This document shows, piece by piece, positions 8,704-16,142 of a DNA stretch of 64,000 nt. Where the stretch lies: the NCBI GenBank assembly GCA_030604135.1, contig JAUVWL010000015.1, positions 40,536 through 104,535 of the forward strand, in the 5' to 3' direction. The notes beneath the pieces were generated by a model, which was not told the DNA's origin, made no database searches, and saw nothing but the letters and a program-made list of their open reading frames with translations. Each line of letters begins with the position of its first letter. The first letter of the stretch is position 1. This DNA comes from Burkholderiales bacterium. Lineage in GTDB: Bacteria > Pseudomonadota > Gammaproteobacteria > Burkholderiales > Burkholderiaceae_C. The translations under genes were made by a program, and so were the position numbers.

Positions 8704-9726
8704 TCAGGAAGAGTCGGAAGGCCGCAGGGGCGCGATCACCTGGTCGATTGCGCCAAACACGCTCTGCCCGTCCTTGCCCTTCATCTCGATGCGGATGGTG
8801 TCACCGAACTTCATGTAGGCGGTGGAAGGCTGGCCGTCGAGGATGGTCTCGATGGCCCGCTTCTCGGCAATACACGAGTAGCCCTTGGGCCACTGCCTGC
8901 GCCCGTCCACCTCGATCGCCTGGTTGCTGACCGTGCCCGAACCCACAATCGAGCCGGCACGCACGCGGCGCGTCTTGCCAATGTGGGCGATGAGCTGCCC
9001 GAAGTGAAAGCTCATTTCGGGACCGGCGTCGCACATGCCCACCTTGCGGCCATTCCAGGTGCTCTGCAGGCACAGGTGCACGCGCCCACCCTGCCAGGCA
9101 TCACCCAGCTCGTCGGGTGTCACCGCCACCGGACTGAATGCGGTGGCGGGTTTGCTCTGGAAGAAGCCAAAGCCCTTGGCCAGCTCGGCAGGAATCAGGT
9201 TGCGCAGGGACACGTCATTGGCCAGCATGATCAGCCGGACGCCGTCCAGTGCCTGCTCGGGAGACACGCCCATGGGCACATCGCCGGTGATGACGGCCAC
9301 CTCGGCTTCGAAGTCGATACCGAAGTCCTCGCTGGGCACCACCACCGGGTCGCAGGGTCCCAGCAGGTCGTCGCCGCCGCCCTGGTACATCAGCGGGTCT
9401 TCGTAGAAACTGGCCGGCACTTCGGCCTTGCGCGCAGCCCGCACCAGCTCGACATGGTTGAGGTAGGCCGACCCGTCGGCCCACTGGTAGGCCCGAGGCA
9501 GGGGTGCCATGCACATCGACGGCTCGAACGGGAAAGCATGGCGCGCCTTGCCCTGGTTCAGGGTGAGGTACAGGTCCTCCAGTTGAGGCGCGAGGAAGTT
9601 CCAGTCGTCCAGCACCTGCTGCAGCCGATGGGCAATGCCGGTCGCATAATGGGCGGTCGACAGGTCGCGCGAGACAACGACCAGCTGGCCATCGCGCGAA
9701 CCGTCCTTGTAGGTGGCGAGTTTCAT
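8704..9726 (-). CDS. Fumarylacetoacetate hydrolase family protein
   Basis: A 340-residue protein. The start MKLATYKDGSRDGQLVVVSR and the C-terminal core (FGIDFEAEVAVITGD with Glu/Asp metal ligands, then SNDV-type and GSIVGSGTVSNQ motifs) match the FAH family, close to those annotated as fumarylacetoacetase or acylpyruvate hydrolase. It would cleave a C-C bond of a diketo acid, for example in tyrosine or aromatic breakdown. Only the reading frame from the ATG at 9726 is gene-like; it is preceded by CAGGAGATGAC. The frame stays open for 2.3 kb upstream, but that part is antisense to two real genes. It is divergent from an IclR regulator. Confidence 0.85.
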   Translation of the reverse strand: MKLATYKDGSRDGQLVVVSRDLSTAHYATGIAHRLQQVLDDWNFLAPQLEDLYLTLNQGKARHAFPFEPSMCMAPLPRAYQWADGSAYLNHVELVRAARKAEVPASFYEDPLMYQGGGDDLLGPCDPVVVPSEDFGIDFEAEVAVITGDVPMGVSPEQALDGVRLIMLANDVSLRNLIPAELAKGFGFFQSKPATAFSPVAVTPDELGDAWQGGRVHLCLQSTWNGRKVGMCDAGPEMSFHFGQLIAHIGKTRRVRAGSIVGSGTVSNQAIEVDGRRQWPKGYSCIAEKRAIETILDGQPSTAYMKFGDTIRIEMKGKDGQSVFGAIDQVIAPLRPSDSS

Positions 9727-9778
9727 GTCATCTCCTGCAGGATCAGGCCCTGCGTGATCGGTGTTGAGCGACCAGTGG

Positions 9779-9812
9779 TTACGAATAGCGAAATAGATTA
9801 ATCTATCCGTAA
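9779..9812. promoter_or_regulatory. Palindromic operator between FAH and IclR genes
   Basis: ATAGATTAATCTAT (9793-9806) is a perfect 14-base palindrome, set inside an outer pair TTACG (9779-9783) and CGTAA (9808-9812). It lies midway between the two divergent ATGs, 67 bases from each. The local A/T-rich sequence and symmetry fit an IclR operator; binding is inferred. Confidence 0.5.
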
Positions 9813-9873
9813 GTTCTTGACCGACAGTTGCCGGCACGTGGCTCGCGCCCGGATCTGCTGCTCGTATTTCACC

Positions 9874-10755
9874 ATGGCAGACACGCCCGAACTCCACAGA
9901 AACCCGATCCGACCACCGAATGACGACGCGGCCGACGAGGACACCCCCTCCAGGGCGGGCATCCAGTCGGTCGAGGTCGGCTTCGAGTTGCTCAACGCCA
10001 TGGCCGAGGCCAGCGGTCCGATGATGCTGCGCGACCTGGCCGCGGCAGCCGGCATGAGCGCCGCCAAGGCCCACCGCTACCTGGTGAGCTTCCAGCGCAT
10101 GGGGCTGGTCGCACAGGACCCTGTCAGCACCCGCTACGACCTCGGCCCGGCGGCACTGCGTCTGGGCCTGGCCAGCCTCAACCGCATCGATGCGGTCCGC
10201 CTGGCGCGCGAACGCATTCCTGCCTTGCTCACGGAAACAGGCCATACGCTGGCGATCGCCGTCTGGGGCAACCACGGGCCGACCATGGTGCACTGGGCGG
10301 AGGCGCCACAAACAGTTCCTGTGACCTTGCGCCTGGGTGACGTCATGCCCCTGGTCACCTCGGCCACTGGCCGCTGCTTCGCCGCCTTCATGGGTCAGGA
10401 AGGGCGCGATGCCGAACGGGTCAACCCGATGATCCGCGATGAACTGGCCCGGCTCAAGCACCTGCCACGCAATGGCCTGCCGCTGCAGGACGTGCCCCGG
10501 ACCCTGGCCGATGTGCAGGTGGCGCTGGAAGAGACCCGCCGACACGGCATGGGCCGCGTGGTGCACAGCCTCATTCCCGGCATCGGTGGATTCTGCGCGC
10601 CGGTGTTCGATGTCCAGGGCCGCCTGGTGCTGGGCCTGGTCGTGCTGGGCTCGGTGGCCACACTGGACACCGATTGGCAAGGGGTGCCCGCGACCGCGCT
10701 GTTGCGTTGTGCGCGCCGCCTCAGCGCCGACCTGGGCCACCGACCCGCGGATTGA
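9874..10755 (+). CDS. IclR-family transcriptional regulator
   Basis: A 293-residue regulator. An N-terminal winged helix-turn-helix covers about 29-95 (IQSVEVGFELLNAMAEA, then LRDLAAAAGMSAAKAHRYLV) and the C-terminal IclR effector domain covers about 105-285 (VTSATGRCFAAFMG, then RRHGMGRVVHSLIPGIGGFC). It is divergent from the FAH gene and probably controls it through the central palindrome. The effector may be an aromatic or keto acid; that is a guess from the neighbour. The ATG at 9874 gives a normal-length protein; the frame is open to 9817. Confidence 0.85.
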   Translation: MADTPELHRNPIRPPNDDAADEDTPSRAGIQSVEVGFELLNAMAEASGPMMLRDLAAAAGMSAAKAHRYLVSFQRMGLVAQDPVSTRYDLGPAALRLGLASLNRIDAVRLARERIPALLTETGHTLAIAVWGNHGPTMVHWAEAPQTVPVTLRLGDVMPLVTSATGRCFAAFMGQEGRDAERVNPMIRDELARLKHLPRNGLPLQDVPRTLADVQVALEETRRHGMGRVVHSLIPGIGGFCAPVFDVQGRLVLGLVVLGSVATLDTDWQGVPATALLRCARRLSADLGHRPAD

Positions 10756-10761
10756 CCCGAG

Positions 10762-12006
10762 GTGAACAGCTCTGCCGCACTGTTGCCACACGGCCCCCCC
10801 TTCGGGCGCCTGGCTTTGCTGACGCTGGCCGTTCTGGCATTGCACCTGAGCCTGCTGGTCGGCCTGCCAAGCTGGACCGGTGAAGGCGGGACGGGTCCGT
10901 TCGGCTCGGTCACCAGTCTGGACAGGGAACCTGCTGAACAACCTCTCGCCAGCGACCCGCTTGAAGCACCGCCACCCGCCCGGCCAGTCGCACGCAGCTC
11001 GGTGCGCTGGCTGCTGGTGCCACCTCCGCCACCCCCAGCGCCACCACCCGCACCCGTCAGGCGCGCACCGCCCGCCCCGCCGGTGGTGGCCCTGCCCAAG
11101 CCCGAAGAGCCCAGCCCCATCGCCTCCCCGCCGGACCTCTCGGCCCTCACCGACCGACCAGCCGTACCACCCGAGACGGAGCCGAGCCCGGTTGGCATGC
11201 CAGATGAGCCCTTGCCGGCGGTCCAGGCCCAGGCCATGCCCCCCGTGGAGGAGCCGACACGCACTTCGGACACGCCCGTCACCCCCCCCGAAGCGGCAGC
11301 AGAAAGCCCGCGCGCCTCGCCGCCGGCAGCCCGGGGCAACACAGCCCTGCCGGCTTTCCGCACCCAGGGGCTGCCCCCTGCCAGACCCCCGTCCAGTGCG
11401 CGCCTGGTGTTTGATGTCACGGGTCAGGCAAGAGGCCTGGAATACCAGGCCAGCGCCACCCTCGACTGGCAGCACGACGGGCAAAGCTATCAGGCCCAGA
11501 TGCGGGTCAGCGCGTTTCTGGTCGGCAGCCGCACCCAGCGCAGCGCCGGTCTGATCGACGCCACCGGCCTGCACCCCGACCGCTTCATCGACATCAGCCG
11601 TCGCGAACGGGAGACACGGTTCGACGGCGACCAGGCCCGCATCGGCTACACAGGGCTTTCCCAGCAGGACCCCCTGCAGACCGGCGCTCAGGACCGCCTC
11701 AGCATCGTCCTTCAGCTGTCTTCGCTCTTCAACGCCAAGGCGCCGACACCAGGGCAGCGTGCGAGCTTTCAGGTGGTCGGGGCGTCGAGCGCCGAGCCCT
11801 GGGACTTCGAGGTGGTGGGTCGGGAAACGGTCAGCGTGCCAGCCGGCGAATTCATCGGCTGGCATGTCCGTCGGGTGGCGCGCCAGGACGGCGACGCCAG
11901 GATGTCCGTATGGCTGCTGCCGTCGCTGGATTACCTGCCGGTGCGGCTGGTGCTGACCCAGGCCAATGGCGACCAGATCGAACAAGCGCTTCGAAACCTG
12001 CCCTGA
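10762..12006 (+). CDS. DUF3108 domain protein with Pro-rich linker
   Basis: A 414-residue protein from a GTG start. One N-terminal transmembrane segment (about 17-36) is followed by a long Pro/Ala/Glu-rich linker (about 60-205), like the periplasm-spanning region of TonB. The C-terminal DUF3108 domain (about 212-412) includes RLVFDVTGQARGLEYQASAT, FIDISRRERETRFDGD and DYLPVRLVLTQANGDQIEQA. The domain is periplasmic, of unknown function. It begins six bases after the IclR stop, so the two may share a transcript. Close to the ChaN and PurU genes downstream. Confidence 0.75.
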   Translation: MNSSAALLPHGPPFGRLALLTLAVLALHLSLLVGLPSWTGEGGTGPFGSVTSLDREPAEQPLASDPLEAPPPARPVARSSVRWLLVPPPPPPAPPPAPVRRAPPAPPVVALPKPEEPSPIASPPDLSALTDRPAVPPETEPSPVGMPDEPLPAVQAQAMPPVEEPTRTSDTPVTPPEAAAESPRASPPAARGNTALPAFRTQGLPPARPPSSARLVFDVTGQARGLEYQASATLDWQHDGQSYQAQMRVSAFLVGSRTQRSAGLIDATGLHPDRFIDISRRERETRFDGDQARIGYTGLSQQDPLQTGAQDRLSIVLQLSSLFNAKAPTPGQRASFQVVGASSAEPWDFEVVGRETVSVPAGEFIGWHVRRVARQDGDARMSVWLLPSLDYLPVRLVLTQANGDQIEQALRNLP

Positions 12007-12046
12007 ACCTGCTGCACCCGCCTGGTGCATGGCGATGTATCAAATT

Positions 12047-12062
12047 TGGCACGCTTCTTGAT
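12047..12062 (+). promoter_or_regulatory. Sigma-54-like promoter sequence
   Basis: TGGCAC, five bases, then TTGAT (12047-12062) resembles the sigma-54 -24/-12 pattern TGGCAC-N5-TTGCW, with the -12 C replaced by A. It lies 113 bases upstream of the DUF3567 gene. A separate TATAAG near 12124 could be a sigma-70 -10 for the same gene. Confidence 0.25.
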
Positions 12063-12174
12063 CTTTTCGGGAACGGTCCCACCTTTGTGGCAATCGAAAC
12101 TGCAGATGCTGGTCCGTTTGCCGATATAAGGTCTGTAAGCGATCAGGTTTTTCCATTTGAAGGACATTTCAGTC

Positions 12175-12459
12175 ATGCACATGCTCTACGACTCGGATTC
12201 CTTTGCGGTGGTCCACATCCTGGCCAATGCCCCGATGGAGGGGGAGCAACCCGAAACAGCGGGGCCCCAGATCCCAAGGCATGGCTTTGAGATCGTCGAC
12301 AAACGCTCGGGCAAAGAGGTCTACCTCGACGGCTCCTGGGCCGAAATGTTCCAGACCCAGATACAGGCCTGGCAACAAAGCACACCCTCCCAGGAAGAGG
12401 TGGAAGACACCCTGGAAGGTTATGCCAGCCTGGCCCAGATGCCCGTGGTGATGCACTGA
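12175..12459 (+). CDS. DUF3567 domain protein
   Basis: A 94-residue acidic cytoplasmic protein starting MHMLYDSDSFAVVHILANAP, the hallmark start of DUF3567, a family confined largely to Burkholderiales. The middle has HGFEIVDKRSGKEVYLDGSW and the tail is helical. Its function is unknown. I use the ATG at 12175, preceded by AAGGA ten bases upstream; a TTG at 12157 is also in frame. The 168-base leader region contains candidate promoters. Confidence 0.8.
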   Translation: MHMLYDSDSFAVVHILANAPMEGEQPETAGPQIPRHGFEIVDKRSGKEVYLDGSWAEMFQTQIQAWQQSTPSQEEVEDTLEGYASLAQMPVVMH

Positions 12460-12488
12460 GAGGCTGAGATCGCCTCAGAGGGTGAGCA

Positions 12489-13358
12489 ATGGCCCTTCGG
12501 TCCGCAACGCTCTCCCTCATGCCATTCGTGCTTGCGGCGCTCGCCGCCTGCCAGTCAGGCCCGATGCCCCCGCCGGCCGGGTCCACCGAGGCAATTGCCG
12601 CCCGGGCCATCCCGGGCGACCTGCCACCGCGTCCGCTGTGGCTGCTGGGCGAGCAGCACGACGCCCCAGCCCATCAGACCCTGCAAAACGACCTGGTGCG
12701 CGTTTTGGCGACCCAGGGTCGGCTGGCCGCCGTGGTGATCGAAATGGTGGAAGCCGGCCGCAGCACACTCGGTCTGCCACCCGATGCCGAAGAGGCCAGG
12801 GTGCGTGCGGCACTGGACTGGGAGGAAGAAAGCAACCGCAGTGGCTGGCCGTGGTCCCGCTATGGACCAACGGTTATGAGCGCGGTGCGCGCCGGCGCAC
12901 CGGTCCTGGGCGGCAACCTGCCCCGCAACGCCCAGCGCAGCGCGATGACCGACACCACCCTGGATGGATCGCTGGACCCTGACAGCCTGGAGCGGCAACG
13001 GTCGCTGGTGCGCGAGGGCCACTGCGGGCTCTTGCCTGAAGCACAGATCGCGCCCATGACCCGCATCCAGCTGGCCCGCGATCGATCACTGGCCCAGGTG
13101 GCTTCGAGCGCCATCAAACCGGGGCAAACGGTGCTGATGGTGGCGGGCAACGAACACGTGCGGCGCGATCTGGGTGTACCCCGTCACCTGCCCCCAAATC
13201 TGGCGATATGGGTCCTGCAGGCACGCAGCGAATCGCCGACAGCGGCCACGTCCGAAGCTGCCGGTACACCATCGACCGTGGCAGACCGCATATGGATGAC
13301 GCCGCCCATACCCGCGCGAGACTACTGCGCCGAGCTGCGCCGGCAAATGGGTCGCTGA
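12489..13358 (+). CDS. ChaN-family haem-binding lipoprotein
   Basis: A 289-residue protein with a lipoprotein signal: hydrophobic stretch, then LAALAAC with Cys21 as the lipid-anchored residue. The ChaN fold is seen from LWLLGEQHDAPAHQTLQND onward, with VVIEMVEAGR and MVAGNEHVRRDLGVPRHL further on. The family includes Campylobacter ChaN, which binds haem pairs and has been linked to iron uptake. GAGGGTGAGCA precedes the ATG. It lies between DUF3567 and purU. The role in iron or haem uptake is by family only. Confidence 0.8.
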   Translation: MALRSATLSLMPFVLAALAACQSGPMPPPAGSTEAIAARAIPGDLPPRPLWLLGEQHDAPAHQTLQNDLVRVLATQGRLAAVVIEMVEAGRSTLGLPPDAEEARVRAALDWEEESNRSGWPWSRYGPTVMSAVRAGAPVLGGNLPRNAQRSAMTDTTLDGSLDPDSLERQRSLVREGHCGLLPEAQIAPMTRIQLARDRSLAQVASSAIKPGQTVLMVAGNEHVRRDLGVPRHLPPNLAIWVLQARSESPTAATSEAAGTPSTVADRIWMTPPIPARDYCAELRRQMGR

Positions 13359-13452
13359 TCGCAGGTCGGCCAGATTCCGGCGGCCCAAGTCACACACCGT
13401 CACCGGCCAGGACATTCGCGGAGGCCGTGCCATCCTGCGACAATCAGCCCCC

Positions 13453-14301
13453 ATGCAGCACACCTACGTCCTGACCCTGTCCTGCCCGGACCGACCCGGC
13501 ATCGTTCATGCCGTATCGGGCTTTCTGCTTGAACATGGCGGCAACATCGAAGAAGCCGCCCAGTACAACGACCACGACACCGGCCTGTTCTTCATGCGCG
13601 TGCAGTTCACCTGCAGCCAGCTGACCCAGGACGACCTGCGAACCCGCCTGCGGATGTTTGCCGAACCCTTTGGCATGCAGTGGGGCCTTCACCCGCTGGC
13701 CGAGCCGATGAAGACCGTGATCTTCGTCAGCAAGGAGGGCCATTGCCTCAATGACCTGCTGTTTCGCTGGAAAAGTGGCCTGCTGAGGCTGGACATCCGT
13801 GCCATCGCCAGCAACCACCGCGATTTCTACCAGCTGGCCGCCAGCTACAACGTGCCCTTCCACCACATCCCGGTCAGCGCCACCACCAAAGCCCAGGCCG
13901 AGGAACGCCAGCTGGAGATCATCCGCAGCGAAGCGGCCGAGCTGGTGGTGCTGGCGCGCTACATGCAGATCCTGTCGGACACGCTCTGTCGCGAGCTGTC
14001 CGGCAAGGCCATCAACATCCACCACAGCTTCCTGCCCAGCTTCAAGGGAGCCAAGCCCTACTACCAGGCGCACGACCGCGGGGTGAAGCTGATTGGCGCC
14101 ACAGCCCACTACGTGACGGCCGATCTGGACGAAGGTCCGATCATCGAGCAGGACGTGGCCCGGGTCGACCACACGGACACCGTAGAGGACCTGACCGCTG
14201 TGGGTCGCGACACTGAGAGCCAGGTGCTGGCGCGGGCAGTCAAATGGCACAGCGAGCACCGCGTGCTGCTCAACGGCCACAAGACGGTCGTATTCAAGTG
14301 A
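13453..14301 (+). CDS. purU: Formyltetrahydrofolate deformylase
   Basis: A 282-residue enzyme that hydrolyses 10-formyl-THF to formate and THF, balancing one-carbon pools and feeding PurT. An ACT domain is at about 1-80 (TLSCPDRPGIVHAVSGFLL) and the formyltransferase-type domain follows, with AIASNHRDFYQLA, MQILSD and the catalytic INIHHSFLPSFKGAKPYYQA segment plus YVTADLDEGPII (conserved Asp). Length matches the family (about 280). GACAAT lies eight bases before the ATG and there is no purine-rich ribosome site, so the transcript may be nearly leaderless. Confidence 0.92.
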   Translation: MQHTYVLTLSCPDRPGIVHAVSGFLLEHGGNIEEAAQYNDHDTGLFFMRVQFTCSQLTQDDLRTRLRMFAEPFGMQWGLHPLAEPMKTVIFVSKEGHCLNDLLFRWKSGLLRLDIRAIASNHRDFYQLAASYNVPFHHIPVSATTKAQAEERQLEIIRSEAAELVVLARYMQILSDTLCRELSGKAINIHHSFLPSFKGAKPYYQAHDRGVKLIGATAHYVTADLDEGPIIEQDVARVDHTDTVEDLTAVGRDTESQVLARAVKWHSEHRVLLNGHKTVVFK

Positions 14302-14308
14302 ACAGGAC

Positions 14309-14475
14309 GCCTCCCGAAGCAGCTTTGCAGGCTGCCTACCCCCACTGGGGGGCGCACGTCCGCTTCGGGGCGGCCGTGCGCGTCGTGCCTGGACTGCTTC
14401 CCTTCTGGCGCTGGGGTCTTGCGGCCCACACGCTCCGTCGCCGCTGTCCGTCACTCCCGCGAATGCGGCAGTCCA
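14309..14475 (+). repeat. Palindromic intergenic repeats between purU and the LysR gene
   Basis: A chain of hairpin-like sequences. GCAGCTTTGCAGGCTGC is followed by CCCCCACTGGGGGG, with a G/C-rich continuation to about 14380. Near 14455 a second type, TCACTCCCGCGAATGCGGCA, resembles the common CCCGCGAA...CGGG palindromes of many proteobacteria. No gene is seen in this gap. Confidence 0.5.
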
Positions 14476-14491
14476 CGAGAGGCCTGCCCGT

Positions 14492-15361
14492 ATGACCATT
14501 CGGATTCCGCCCATCCAGTGCCTGCTGACGTTTGAAGCGCTGGCGCGCCTGCGCAGCGTGACACAGACGGCGGAAGAGTTGTGCGTGACCCCCAGTGCGG
14601 TCAGCCACCGCATCAAGCAACTCGAACAGATACTGGGCACCAAGCTGTTTGGGCGGGCGGATTTTTCGCTTACCACCGAGGGCAGCGAGTACCTGGCCCA
14701 AGTGCGCGAGGGCCTGGCTTCGCTGCAGAAATTCCCCAGCCACAACGCCACGCCTGGGCGACGCAAGCTGCGGCTGGCCGTCACCCCCACGTTTGCACGC
14801 TCGATCCTGCTGCCACGCCTGCGCCAGTTCAGCGAGGCCTACCCCGAGATCGACCTGACGCTGCAGGTGAGCATCCCGCTGCTGGACGTGGTGGCCGAGG
14901 ACGCCGATCTGATGATCCGCTTCGGCACCGGACGCTACGCCGACGTCGAGCACGTCTGTCTGATGAAGGACGACGTCACGCCGCTCGCTTCACCGGCTTT
15001 CGCGCGGGAGCACGGCCCGTTCGACAGCCCCGAGGACCTGGAAGGCCTGGCCCTGCTGCGCAGCCCGCTGGAACCCTGGCGCACCTGGTTCGCGGCCCAC
15101 AACCTGGACTGGCCCGAACCCACGGAGGGTTCACAGTTCAACGACATCGGCCTGATGTGCGATGGCGCCGCCGCCGGCATGGGTGTGGCCCTGGTGCGGC
15201 TGAAGCTGGGAGCACCGTGGCTGGAGAGTGGCACCCTCGTCCCGCTGTACGACCGGCGCGTCCCCAGCCCGCACGCCCACCACCTGTGCTGGCGCACCGG
15301 CACCATGGACCGCTGGGAATGCGCCGCCTTCGCCGATTGGCTCAGGAAATCCCTGAGCTGA
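14492..15361 (+). CDS. LysR-family transcriptional regulator, GcvA-like
   Basis: A 289-residue regulator. The N-terminal helix-turn-helix at about 6-65 (LLTFEALARLRSVTQTAEEL, then VTPSAVSHRIKQLEQ) is of the GcvA subgroup, and the C-terminal substrate-binding fold covers about 90-285 (RKLRLAVTPTFARSILLPRL, ADLMIRFGTGRYADVEHVCL). AGAGG lies nine bases before the ATG. Its neighbours are purU upstream and hsp20 downstream on the other strand, neither an obvious target. The effector is unknown. Confidence 0.85.
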   Translation: MTIRIPPIQCLLTFEALARLRSVTQTAEELCVTPSAVSHRIKQLEQILGTKLFGRADFSLTTEGSEYLAQVREGLASLQKFPSHNATPGRRKLRLAVTPTFARSILLPRLRQFSEAYPEIDLTLQVSIPLLDVVAEDADLMIRFGTGRYADVEHVCLMKDDVTPLASPAFAREHGPFDSPEDLEGLALLRSPLEPWRTWFAAHNLDWPEPTEGSQFNDIGLMCDGAAAGMGVALVRLKLGAPWLESGTLVPLYDRRVPSPHAHHLCWRTGTMDRWECAAFADWLRKSLS

Positions 15362-15421
15362 ACGCAACGCAAAGGGATCAAGAACCCTCTACCTTGCGGC
15401 GCGAGTCGCGACAGCCAAGGA

Positions 15422-15493
15422 TGCGGTGGAACCGGCTTTGCCGGGCCACTCGCATCGCCCCCTGGGGGGTGACGCCGCAGGCGGCGCGGGGCG
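15422..15493 (-). repeat. Palindromic intergenic repeat, copy A
   Basis: Three stem-forming units: CCGGCTTTGCCGG, then GCCCCCTGGGGGGT, then CGCCGCAGGCGGCG. It shares the block GCGGTGGAACCGGCTTTGCC (and on through GGGCCACTCGC) with the copy at 35180-35245. It ends at the hsp20 stop codon, so it may act as a 3' structure for that gene. Confidence 0.7.
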
Positions 15494-15922
15494 TTACTCA
15501 ATACTTAGGCGCTGCCCGGCCAAGGCCGCCTTCTTCGGCAGCGTCAGCGTCAGCACGCCGTTCTCGTACTTCGCCTTCGACTTCTCGTTGTCGATGTCGC
15601 TGGCCAGCTGGAAGCTGCGTGCCACCGACCCGTAATAGCGTTCGGTGCGCAACACCTTTTCATCCTGGGTCTGGCTGTCCTGCTGCTTGACCTCGGCGCG
15701 CAGAGTGACCACCGGTCCGTCGATCACGACGTGGATGTCCTCTTTGGCCACGCCGGGGATTTCGGCCTGGACGGTGTAGGCATCGGGCGCCTCCTTGACG
15801 TCGATCCGGATCTGGGCCGGTGTTGGCAGCGGATCGCCGTGCAGAGGCTTGACGAAGAATCCGGGGGCGACATCCTTGAAGAAGTCGTCGAACAGGCCGG
15901 AACGGGTGATGATGGTGTTCAT
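15494..15922 (-). CDS. Hsp20/alpha-crystallin small heat-shock protein
   Basis: A 142-residue holdase chaperone. The alpha-crystallin domain covers about 36-142 with IRIDVKEAPDAYTVQAEIPG, VAKEDIHVVIDGPVVTLRAE and the final KYENGVLTLTLPKK with A-x-x-x-x-N-G-V-L. It binds unfolding proteins in an ATP-independent way. AGGAGTC precedes the ATG. Upstream, CTTGAA followed by a CATCAAT-like block resembles a weak sigma-32 promoter, and an FNR-type palindrome lies at 16037-16050. Low-oxygen-induced Hsp20 genes are known in related bacteria. Confidence 0.9.
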   Translation of the reverse strand: MNTIITRSGLFDDFFKDVAPGFFVKPLHGDPLPTPAQIRIDVKEAPDAYTVQAEIPGVAKEDIHVVIDGPVVTLRAEVKQQDSQTQDEKVLRTERYYGSVARSFQLASDIDNEKSKAKYENGVLTLTLPKKAALAGQRLSIE

Positions 15923-16036
15923 GGGTTTGACTCCTGTTGGGCGTGGTGAAAGCGGAGGCGGTGCTGGCCAGGCCTCCTTGGTTTTTCAATTGATGCCGCC
16001 AGCACCAAATTCAAGATCCGGGGGCTTGGACTTGCC

Positions 16037-16050
16037 TTGACCCAGGTCAA
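16037..16050. promoter_or_regulatory. FNR/Anr-type binding site
   Basis: TTGACCCAGGTCAA is a palindrome of the form TTGAC-N4-GTCAA. It lies about 120 bases before the hsp20 start and about 100 before the glcD-like start. Seen directly; the regulator is inferred. Confidence 0.45.
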
Positions 16051-16142
16051 GATCCGGTCGTCGGGGCGCACGCCGGCGGCATCACAGCGGCTTGCAAGAA
16101 TCTTCACACCACCTCACGCCCGCCTGCCCTAAACTGCCTCCC

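Noticed and set aside
9727..12030. A 2.3-kb open frame upstream of the FAH gene on the minus strand
   Set aside because: It is antisense to the IclR and DUF3108 genes, and the protein has no family signature. Long antisense frames are common in high-GC DNA with this codon use.
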